The notes under the pieces were generated by a model that saw nothing but the letters and a program-made list of their open reading frames with translations, did no database searches and was not told the DNA's origin. The translations under genes were made by a program, and so were the position numbers. Shown here piece after piece: positions 1 to 5,115 of a stretch of 5,203 nucleotides of DNA (its first letter is position 1; the number at the start of each line of letters is the position of its first letter). Source of the stretch: Clostridia bacterium (GTDB lineage Bacteria > Bacillota > Clostridia > Christensenellales > Aristaeellaceae); contig JAEDKS010000160.1 in NCBI GenBank assembly GCA_016295665.1, forward strand, positions 1 to 5,203, read 5' to 3'.

Positions 1-147
1 GCCATCACCTACCGCCCCCTGCTCGACATCCTGAAGGACATCGACCAGGACTTCCTGAAGGAGACCATCAGCGGGGAGCACTTTGCTGAGCTGTTCTACC
101 CCGCCTGCAAGGACGAGGAGATCGCGGCGTATCTGAAGGCGCTGTAA
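1..147 (+). CDS. 3' end of an unrecognised protein-coding gene (partial)
   Basis: Frame 1 is open from the first base and stops at TAA 145-147, giving the last 48 residues of a protein whose start lies outside the window. The tail is rich in charged residues and looks like a soluble, helical C-terminus: it contains RPLLDILKDIDQDFLK and ends in EEIAAYLKAL. No membrane segment or metal-binding motif is visible. Codon choice (CTG, CTC, AAG, GAG, ATC, GCG) matches the two complete genes downstream, so it looks native and real. It is convergent with the phosphoglucomutase gene and is followed after 15 bp by a strong hairpin, as expected for the end of a transcription unit. I do not recognise the family from this fragment and assign no function. 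Confidence 0.75.
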   Translation, partial: AITYRPLLDILKDIDQDFLKETISGEHFAELFYPACKDEEIAAYLKAL

Positions 148-162
148 TCCAGGCATATGAGA

Positions 163-198
163 AGGGCCTCCGGCGGACATCATTCCGCCGGAGGCCCT
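163..198. terminator. Bidirectional hairpin between convergent genes
   Basis: Bases 163-177 pair perfectly with 184-198 (15 bp, mostly G-C) around the six-base loop CATCAT. The hairpin sits 15 bp after the stop of the partial upstream gene and 13 bp beyond the stop of the convergent phosphoglucomutase gene, so it is placed to end transcription from both sides. Neither side has a true run of T: the plus strand continues GGTATTTGG and the minus strand continues TCTCATATG. It may therefore be a non-canonical intrinsic terminator, or mainly a stem that protects both mRNA 3' ends. Confidence 0.8.
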
Positions 199-211
199 GG
201 TATTTGGCTCC

Positions 212-1930
212 TTACTTCATCAGCGCCTCGCTTGCCTGCCGCAGGGTCTCGTTGAGGGACTCGGCGGTGGCCTTGTCGGCGGCGTTGGTGTTGACGTACA
301 GCTTGATCTTCGGCTCGGTGCCGGAGGGACGGATGCAGACCCAGCAGCCCTTCTCCAGCTCGAAGTACAGCACGTCGGAGGCCGGCAGGCCGGTGGGCTC
401 GGTCTTGCCGTCGCAGGTGCGGGTGCCCTTCTTGTAGTCGCGGACGGCGGTGACCTTCATGCCGCCGATCTCCGCGGGGGGATTGTCCCGCAGGCCCGCC
501 ATGATGGACTTCATCTGCGCCAGACCGTCCTTGCCGGGCAGGGTGACGGACACGACCTTCTCCACGAAGTAGCCGTAGGTCCTAAAGATGTCCTGCACCC
601 GGTCATAGAGGGTGATGCCCTTGCTCATGCAGTCGCAGGCCACCTCGGAGATGAGCAGGGAGGCGTTGACGCCGTCCTTGTCGCGGACGAAGGTGGAGGA
701 CAGGAAGCCGTAGCTCTCCTCGAAGCCGAACTGGAATTCATAGCTGCCGCTGTCCTGGAACTGCTGAATCTTCTCGCCGATGAACTTGAAGCCGGTCAGC
801 GTCTCGAACATGGTCACGCCGAAGCTGTCGCAGATGCGGTTTGCCAGCGAGGTGGACACGATGGACTTCACCGCGGCGGCGTTGGCGGGCAGGGTGCCCA
901 TGGCCTTCCGGGTGGAGAGGATGTAGTGCAGCAGCACGCAGCCGATCTGGTTGCCGGTCAGCAGCTGGAAGTTGCCCTCCTTGTCGCGGACGGCCACGCC
1001 CAGACGGTCGCAGTCGGGGTCGGTGGCGAAGATCACGTTGGCACCCACCTCGTTCGCCAGCTTGATGGCCAGCACATAGGCGCCGGGATCCTCGGGGTTG
1101 GGCACCTTGATGGTGGAGAAGTTGGGGTCGGGCAGCTCCTGCTCCTTGACCACCGCCACGTTCGTCAGGCCGATCTCCTTCAGGATGCGGCGCACGGGCA
1201 CGTTGCCGGAGCCATGCAGGGGCGTGTACACGATGGACAGCTTGCTGCCTTCCTTTTCCAGCAGCTCGGGCTGGATGCACAGGGTGCGCACCTGGGCAAT
1301 ATAGTCATCGTCCACTTCCTTGTTGCCGATGATGTGCAGCAGACCCTTCGCCTTGGCCTCCTCCTCGTCCATGAGGGTGCAGTCCAGGTAGGCGGTCTCG
1401 CGGATGAACTTTGTCACGCCGTCGGCGGCCTCCGGGCCCAGCTGCGCGCCGTCCTCGCCGTAGACCTTGTAGCCGTTGTACTGCGGCGGGTTGTGGGAGG
1501 CGGTGATGACCACGCCGGCGATGGCGTTCAGGTGGCGCACGGCGTAGGACAGAATCGGCACGGGCCGCAGCGCATCGAACAGGTAGGCGGGCACGCCCTC
1601 CTGGCACAGCACCAGCGCGGTATCCCGGGCAAACTCGGCGGAGCAGCGGCGGCTGTCATAGGCGATGACCACGCCGCGCTGCGCGGTGGCGGGATCCTGC
1701 AGCAGATACTTCGCCAGGCCCTTGGTGGCGCGGCGCACGTTATAGCGGTTCATGCGGTTCATGCCCGCGCCCAGCACACCGCGCATGCCGGCGGTGCCGA
1801 AAGACAGCTCCGTATAGAAGCGATCCTCGATCTCCTTCTCATCGCCCTCGATGGCCTTCAGGTCGGCAATGGTGTCTGCGTCCTGGGCAAAATCATGCAG
1901 CCATTGCTCATAAGCGGTTCGCACGTCCAT
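212..1930 (-). CDS. pgcA: Phosphoglucomutase / phosphomannomutase (alpha-D-phosphohexomutase)
   Basis: A 572-residue cytoplasmic enzyme of the alpha-D-phosphohexomutase superfamily. It is expected to interconvert glucose 1-phosphate and glucose 6-phosphate through a phosphoserine and a bisphosphorylated intermediate, feeding UDP-glucose, envelope glycan and glycogen pathways. All family motifs are visible in order: SFGTAGMRG at residues 43-51; the catalytic loop TASHNP with Ser145; the metal loop DPDCDR with Asp304, Asp306 and Asp308; the sugar-specificity segment GFKFIGEK near 380-387 with EESYGF at 404-409; and the phosphate-binding loop RPSGTEPK at 534-541. Length is close to Bacillus PgcA (about 580). 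I chose ATG 1930 because the AAAGGATGG purine run lies 8-11 bases upstream. An in-frame ATG at 1942 would add four residues but overlaps that run. Phosphomannomutase activity cannot be excluded from sequence; the symbol is by family analogy. The gene is divergent from uvrA with its own promoter. Confidence 0.96.
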   Translation of the reverse strand: MDVRTAYEQWLHDFAQDADTIADLKAIEGDEKEIEDRFYTELSFGTAGMRGVLGAGMNRMNRYNVRRATKGLAKYLLQDPATAQRGVVIAYDSRRCSAEFARDTALVLCQEGVPAYLFDALRPVPILSYAVRHLNAIAGVVITASHNPPQYNGYKVYGEDGAQLGPEAADGVTKFIRETAYLDCTLMDEEEAKAKGLLHIIGNKEVDDDYIAQVRTLCIQPELLEKEGSKLSIVYTPLHGSGNVPVRRILKEIGLTNVAVVKEQELPDPNFSTIKVPNPEDPGAYVLAIKLANEVGANVIFATDPDCDRLGVAVRDKEGNFQLLTGNQIGCVLLHYILSTRKAMGTLPANAAAVKSIVSTSLANRICDSFGVTMFETLTGFKFIGEKIQQFQDSGSYEFQFGFEESYGFLSSTFVRDKDGVNASLLISEVACDCMSKGITLYDRVQDIFRTYGYFVEKVVSVTLPGKDGLAQMKSIMAGLRDNPPAEIGGMKVTAVRDYKKGTRTCDGKTEPTGLPASDVLYFELEKGCWVCIRPSGTEPKIKLYVNTNAADKATAESLNETLRQASEALMK

Positions 1931-1938
1931 GGGTCGAT

Positions 1939-1948
1939 CCATCCTTTC
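1939..1948 (-). promoter_or_regulatory. Ribosome binding site of the phosphoglucomutase gene
   Basis: On the minus strand the run GAAAGGATGG reads from 1948 to 1939, with 8 bases between its end and the ATG at 1930. The purine core AAAGGA (1947-1942) is 11 bases from that ATG. The alternative in-frame ATG at 1942 lies inside this run with no spacer, which is why the later start is preferred. Confidence 0.6.
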
Positions 1949-1978
1949 GTGGTTGGTTCTGTGAAGTTGACGGGGTTT

Positions 1979-1992
1979 GCTATCATTATAGC
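1979..1992. repeat. 14-bp palindrome over the -10 box of the phosphoglucomutase promoter
   Basis: GCTAT (1979-1983) and ATAGC (1988-1992) form a perfect 5-4-5 inverted repeat that encloses the whole -10 hexamer and ends just before the expected transcription start. Its position would suit a repressor operator. Because the right half overlaps the TATAAT box, part of the symmetry may be coincidental. No regulator is identified. Confidence 0.45.
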
Positions 1993-2013
1993 GTTTTTTG
2001 GGCGGTTTGGCAA
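1985..2013 (-). promoter_or_regulatory. Sigma-A type promoter of the phosphoglucomutase gene
   Basis: On the minus strand, TTGCCA (2013-2008) serves as the -35 box (5 of 6 consensus bases) and TATAAT (1990-1985) as an exact -10 box, with a 17-bp spacer (2007-1991) containing a run of six A. Transcription should begin near 1978, giving an untranslated leader of about 48 bases before ATG 1930. The fit to the consensus suggests substantial basal expression. Two palindromes overlap or flank the promoter and could modulate it. Confidence 0.85.
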
Positions 2014-2020
2014 GGGGATT

Positions 2021-2037
2021 GTGCATTTTCAATGCAC
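2021..2037. promoter_or_regulatory. 17-bp palindrome upstream of the phosphoglucomutase -35 box (candidate operator)
   Basis: GTGCATT (2021-2027) and AATGCAC (2031-2037) are perfect inverted repeats around the three-base centre TTC. The element lies 8-24 bp upstream of the -35 box of the minus-strand promoter, at about -50 to -60 from the predicted start, a common place for an activator or a co-operating repressor site. It is more AT-rich than its surroundings. It could also form a short RNA hairpin, but no transcript is predicted to cross it. The cognate protein is unknown. Confidence 0.5.
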
Positions 2038-2055
2038 CGGTCAGGCCGGGCGCGA

Positions 2056-2075
2056 GGGGCAGGCGGTGGCGGAGG
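2056..2075 (+). other. G-rich tract with closely spaced GG doublets
   Basis: Within the divergent intergenic region, the plus strand carries a GGGG run followed by five GG doublets (2062-2063, 2065-2066, 2068-2069, 2071-2072 and 2074-2075), the last five separated by single bases. This pattern is compatible with a two-tier G-quadruplex with one-base loops on the plus strand, which is the non-template strand for uvrA. Folding is inferred only from the pattern, and the GC-rich background makes chance a real possibility. Confidence 0.3.
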
Positions 2076-2080
2076 CTCCG

Positions 2081-2094
2081 GGATAAAGGATAAA
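2081..2094 (+). repeat. Tandem repeat of GGATAAA
   Basis: GGATAAA occurs twice head to tail (2081-2087 and 2088-2094), followed by more A residues to 2098. The A-rich stretch is about 30-45 bp upstream of the uvrA -35 box, so it might act as a distal UP-like element or simply be low-complexity sequence. No gene is seen in this part of the intergenic region. Confidence 0.4.
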
Positions 2095-2103
2095 AAAAGA
2101 CGA

Positions 2104-2115
2104 GAAACTTTGTTC
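2104..2115. promoter_or_regulatory. Possible upstream LexA-like box
   Basis: GAAA-CTTT-GTTC matches the Gram-positive LexA (DinR) core GAAC-N4-GTTC at seven of eight defined bases. It lies just upstream of the uvrA -35 box and about 35 bp, centre to centre, from a second imperfect box. uvrA is a classic SOS gene in many bacteria, which raises the prior, but neither site is a perfect match. Confidence 0.3.
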
Positions 2116-2124
2116 GTGTTCGCC

Positions 2125-2153
2125 TTGCGCTTTTGGTCGAACCGTGGTACACT
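2125..2153 (+). promoter_or_regulatory. Putative uvrA promoter (extended -10)
   Basis: TTGCGC (2125-2130) can serve as a weak -35 box. After 17 bp, TACACT (2148-2153) serves as a -10 box and is preceded by TG at 2145-2146, making an extended -10 of the TGnTACACT form. Transcription would start near 2160, leaving a leader of about 32 bases before the uvrA ATG. The weak -35 suggests modest expression or dependence on a regulator. A second TACACT at 2162-2167 has no matching -35 box. Confidence 0.55.
2138..2150. promoter_or_regulatory. Possible LexA operator overlapping the uvrA -10 box
   Basis: CGAAC-CGTG-GTAC resembles the Gram-positive LexA consensus (CGAAC-N4-GTTCG); the GAAC-N4-GTTC core is matched at seven of eight positions, with GTAC in place of GTTC. 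The site overlaps the spacer and the first three bases of the -10 box, exactly where a repressor would block polymerase. This would fit SOS control of uvrA. Confidence is limited by the mismatch and because no lexA gene is visible. Confidence 0.35.
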
Positions 2154-2180
2154 ATGAATCGTACACTTTCCCGGGGAGGC

Positions 2181-2187
2181 AAGGAAG
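2181..2187 (+). promoter_or_regulatory. Ribosome binding site of uvrA
   Basis: AAGGAAG ends four bases before the ATG at 2192, and a further GGGGAGG lies at 2172-2178 (13 bases from the ATG). These purine runs support ATG 2192 rather than the upstream in-frame GTG at 2144, which lies inside the promoter. Confidence 0.75.
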
Positions 2188-2191
2188 AAGC

Positions 2192-5023
2192 ATGAATGAG
2201 AACCTGATCATCCGCGGTGCGCGGATGCACAATCTGCAGAACGTCAGCCTGACGGTGCCGCGGAACAAGCTGGTGGTCTTTACGGGGCTGTCGGGCTCGG
2301 GCAAGAGCTCCCTGGCGTTCGATACCATCTATGCCGAGGGACAGCGGCGGTATGTGGAGAGCCTGTCCAGCTATGCGCGGATGTTCCTGGGGCAGATGGA
2401 AAAGCCCGATGTGGATGCTATCGAGGGGCTGAGCCCCGCCATCTCCATCGACCAGAAAACCACCAGCCGCAACCCGCGCTCCACCGTGGGCACGGTCACG
2501 GAGATTCACGACTATCTGCGTCTGCTGTGGGCGCGCATCGGCGTGCCCCACTGCCCCAAATGCGGGCGGGAAATCCGGCAGCAGACCGTGGATGAGATGG
2601 TGGACGCGGTGCAGCGCTATCCCGAGGGCACCCGGATGCAGGTGCTGGCGCCCATCGTCCGGGGCAAGAAGGGCGAGCACGCCCGGGTGCTGGAGGAGGC
2701 GCAGAAGTCCGGCTTTGTCCGCGTGCGCATCGACGGCACCGTCTACGACCTGGAGGATACGCCGCCCCTGGACAAGAAGAAGAAGCACACCATCGAGCTG
2801 GTGGTGGATCGCATCGTTGTCCGCCCGGGCAAGGAATTTCAGAAGCGTCTGTCGGATTCCATCGAAACCGCAACCACCCGCAGCGGCGGTCTGGTGGTCA
2901 TGGACATGCTGGAGAAGGGCGAGCTGCTCTTTTCCATGAACTACGCCTGCCCGGAGTGCGGCATCTCCATGGAGGCGCTGGAGCCCCGGATGTTCTCCTT
3001 CAACAGCCCCTTCGGCGCGTGTCCGGAGTGCGCGGGCCTGGGCATGCTGATGACCATCAGCCCGGAGATCATCCTGCCGGATCGCACGAAGAGCCTGCGG
3101 CAGGGGGCGCTCAATGCCTCCGGATTCAACACCAGCGCCCGGGACGGCATCGCGGCGCAGTTCCTGACGGGGCTGGGAGAGAAGTACGGCTTCGATCTGG
3201 ATACGCCCGTCTGCGAGATGTCCGAAAAGGCGGTGCAGGCGCTGCTCTACGGCACCGGGGAGGAAAAGATCACCATCACCTACGATGGCGCCCATGGCAC
3301 CAACACCTTCAGCACGCCCTTCGAGGGCGTCATTCCCCAGCTGGAGCGCCGCTACCGGGAGACCAGCTCCGAGGGCATGAAGCAGGTCTACGAGGAGTAC
3401 ATGGTGGAGCGCCCCTGCCCCTGCTGCCGGGGAAAGCGCCTGAAGCCGGAGGCGCTGGCGGTGACGGTGAACGACCGCAGCATCGCGGAGGTCAGCGACA
3501 TGAGCATCACCGATGCCCGGGCGTTCTTCCGGAATCTGGTGCTGGGGGAGAAGGACAGCATGATTGCCGCCCAGATTCTCCGGGAGATTGATGCGCGGCT
3601 TGGCTTCCTGGTGGACGTGGGCCTGGGCTATCTGACCCTGAGCCGGGCGGCGGGCACCCTGTCCGGCGGCGAGGCGCAGCGCATTCGCCTGGCGACCCAG
3701 ATCGGCTCGGCGCTGATGGGGGTGCTGTACATTCTGGATGAGCCGTCCATCGGCCTGCATCAGCGGGACAATCAGAAGCTGATTGCCACCCTGCGCAGGA
3801 TGCGCGATCTGGGCAACACGGTCATCGTGGTGGAGCACGACGAGGAGACCATGTATGCCGCGGACTGGATTGTGGACGTGGGGCCCGGCGCCGGCATCCA
3901 TGGCGGGCGCATCGTGGCGGAGGGCACGGTGGAGGACATCAAGGCCTGCCCGGAGAGCCTGACGGGACAGTACCTGTCGGGTAAGCGGAGGATTCCCGTG
4001 CCCGCCGAGCGCAGACAGCCCACGGGCTTCCTGCGGATCTTCGGCGCGTCGGAGCACAACCTGAAGCAGGTGAACGTGGACATCCCGCTGGGGGTGTTCT
4101 GCTGCGTGACGGGCGTGTCGGGCTCCGGCAAGAGCAGCCTGGTCAATGAGATCGTCTACAAGCATCTGGCCAAGGTGCTGAACCGGGCCAAGACCTTCCC
4201 CGGACGCTTCGAGCGGATGGAGGGCGTGGAGCAGCTGGACAAGATTATCATGATCGACCAGAGCCCCATCGGGCGCACGCCCCGCTCCAATCCCGCCACC
4301 TACACCGGGCTGTTCGACCTGATCCGCAAGCTGTTCGCCCTGTGCCCGGAGGCCAAGGCCCGGGGCTACAAGGAGAACCGCTTCTCCTTCAACGTGAAGG
4401 GCGGACGCTGCGAGGCCTGCCAGGGCGACGGTCTGGTGCGGGTGGAGATGCACTTCCTGCCCGACATCTACGTGCCCTGCGACACCTGCCACGGACGCCG
4501 CTACAACCGGGAAACGCTGGAGGTCACCTACCGGGGCAAGAGCATCTACGATGTGCTGGAGATGAACGTAGAGGAGGCGCTGGGGTTCTTTGAGAACCAT
4601 CAGCCCATTCTTCGCAAGCTGGAGACGCTCTACGACGTGGGGCTGGGCTACATGAAGCTGGGGCAGGCCGCCACCACCCTGTCCGGCGGCGAGGCGCAGC
4701 GCGTGAAGCTGGCGACCGAGCTGAGCCGCCGCGCCACGGGCCGCACCATCTATGTGTTGGACGAGCCCACCACGGGCCTCCACATGGCGGATGTAGACAA
4801 GCTGGTGCACGTGCTGCAGCGCCTGACCGAGGCGGGCAACACGGTGCTGGTGATTGAGCACAACCTGGACGTCATCAAGGTGGCGGACTGGCTGATTGAC
4901 CTGGGCCCGGAGGGCGGCAGCGGCGGCGGCACCGTGGTGTGCGAGGGAACCCCGGAGACCGTGGCGAAGTGCGAGGCAAGCTATACCGGGCACTTCCTGC
5001 GGGAGGTGCTGGCAAAGGGATAA
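2192..5023 (+). CDS. uvrA: Excinuclease ABC subunit A (UvrA)
   Basis: UvrA is the DNA-damage recognition ATPase of nucleotide excision repair. As a dimer it scans DNA, binds bulky lesions and loads UvrB, which then recruits UvrC. The 943-residue product is full length (E. coli UvrA is 940). Two tandem ABC ATPase halves are complete. The first has Walker A GLSGSGKSS at 32-40 (Lys38), signature LSGGEAQR at 490-497, Walker B LDEP with Asp516-Glu517, and His549. The second has Walker A GVSGSGKSS at 641-649 (Lys647), signature at 830-837, Asp857-Glu858, and His890. Zinc-ligand cysteine pairs are visible at 121/124 with 409-412, at 253/256 with 277/280, and at 740/743 with 763/766. The ATG is supported by AAGGAAG just upstream. 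No frameshift or missing key residue is seen. uvrB is not adjacent on either side, and no convincing terminator follows. SOS control is possible from the upstream boxes. Confidence 0.99.
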   Translation: MNENLIIRGARMHNLQNVSLTVPRNKLVVFTGLSGSGKSSLAFDTIYAEGQRRYVESLSSYARMFLGQMEKPDVDAIEGLSPAISIDQKTTSRNPRSTVGTVTEIHDYLRLLWARIGVPHCPKCGREIRQQTVDEMVDAVQRYPEGTRMQVLAPIVRGKKGEHARVLEEAQKSGFVRVRIDGTVYDLEDTPPLDKKKKHTIELVVDRIVVRPGKEFQKRLSDSIETATTRSGGLVVMDMLEKGELLFSMNYACPECGISMEALEPRMFSFNSPFGACPECAGLGMLMTISPEIILPDRTKSLRQGALNASGFNTSARDGIAAQFLTGLGEKYGFDLDTPVCEMSEKAVQALLYGTGEEKITITYDGAHGTNTFSTPFEGVIPQLERRYRETSSEGMKQVYEEYMVERPCPCCRGKRLKPEALAVTVNDRSIAEVSDMSITDARAFFRNLVLGEKDSMIAAQILREIDARLGFLVDVGLGYLTLSRAAGTLSGGEAQRIRLATQIGSALMGVLYILDEPSIGLHQRDNQKLIATLRRMRDLGNTVIVVEHDEETMYAADWIVDVGPGAGIHGGRIVAEGTVEDIKACPESLTGQYLSGKRRIPVPAERRQPTGFLRIFGASEHNLKQVNVDIPLGVFCCVTGVSGSGKSSLVNEIVYKHLAKVLNRAKTFPGRFERMEGVEQLDKIIMIDQSPIGRTPRSNPATYTGLFDLIRKLFALCPEAKARGYKENRFSFNVKGGRCEACQGDGLVRVEMHFLPDIYVPCDTCHGRRYNRETLEVTYRGKSIYDVLEMNVEEALGFFENHQPILRKLETLYDVGLGYMKLGQAATTLSGGEAQRVKLATELSRRATGRTIYVLDEPTTGLHMADVDKLVHVLQRLTEAGNTVLVIEHNLDVIKVADWLIDLGPEGGSGGGTVVCEGTPETVAKCEASYTGHFLREVLAKG
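3655..3682 (+). repeat. 28-bp exact repeat in uvrA, copy 1 (first ABC signature)
   Basis: This stretch encodes the TLSGGEAQR signature of the first ATPase half and is identical base for base to 4675-4702, exactly 1020 bp downstream and in the same frame. The protein similarity reflects the ancient internal duplication of UvrA. The nucleotide identity may come from shared codon preference or from conversion between the two halves. Confidence 0.85.
4675..4702 (+). repeat. 28-bp exact repeat in uvrA, copy 2 (second ABC signature)
   Basis: This is the second copy of the signature-encoding stretch, identical to 3655-3682. The flanking codons diverge immediately (C versus G before it, A versus G after it), so the identity is confined to the signature motif. 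Confidence 0.85.
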
Positions 5024-5045
5024 CCGCGTTGCCCCGGGGCCGCGG
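5024..5045 (+). other. Short GC-rich inverted repeat after uvrA, no T-tract
   Basis: Directly after the uvrA stop, CCGCG (5024-5028) can pair with CGCGG (5041-5045) around the self-complementary GCCCCGGGGC (5031-5040). What follows is AGCCGGATGAAAAAATC rather than a run of T, so this is a poor intrinsic terminator. A second small stem (GCCGGA 5047-5052 with TCCGGC 5064-5069) closes an A-rich loop. uvrA may end by another mechanism or read through into the tRNA gene. Confidence 0.3.
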
Positions 5046-5074
5046 AGCCGGATGAAAAAATCTTCCGGCGGGAA

Positions 5075-5103
5075 TTGACATCTGTCCCATTCTGCGCTAT
5101 AAT
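5075..5103 (+). promoter_or_regulatory. Consensus promoter of the tRNA-Leu gene
   Basis: TTGACA (5075-5080) and TATAAT (5098-5103) are both exact consensus hexamers separated by the optimal 17 bp. Such strength is typical of stable-RNA genes. Transcription should start near 5110-5111, only about five bases before the mature tRNA 5' end, so the tRNA can be made independently of uvrA. Confidence 0.93.
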
Positions 5104-5115
5104 AGTTCCCGTTGA

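Noticed and set aside
1938..1943. Mutase translation start at ATG 1942
   Set aside because: It is possible in principle, but the purine run serving as ribosome binding site overlaps this ATG with no spacer, whereas ATG 1930 has 8-11 bases of spacing.
926..2086. Plus-strand 386-codon open frame antisense to the mutase gene
   Set aside because: It is a shadow frame created by GC-rich codon bias on the opposite strand. It has the same His/Gln/Gly/Val-rich composition as other shadow frames and no credible gene context.
2144..2191. Upstream in-frame GTG start for uvrA at 2144
   Set aside because: It lies within the predicted promoter, has no ribosome binding site, and would add 16 residues not expected in UvrA. 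ATG 2192 has AAGGAAG at the right distance and begins the canonical N-terminus.
2956..3591. Plus-strand 211-codon open frame inside uvrA in another frame
   Set aside because: It is out of frame with a strongly conserved gene and has low-complexity Gly/Ala/Arg/His composition, so it is a shadow frame.
1943..4993. Minus-strand extension of the mutase reading frame across the intergenic region and uvrA
   Set aside because: It runs antisense to a textbook uvrA gene with aligned codons. The translated product is repetitive (rich in His, Leu, Gln, Ala and Gly) and matches no family. The mutase has its own promoter at 1985-2013, a ribosome binding site and a start at 1930.
5024..5069. Intrinsic terminator for uvrA
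   Set aside because: The inverted repeats are short, the best one has little or no loop, and neither is followed by a T-run. It is kept only as a low-confidence hairpin.
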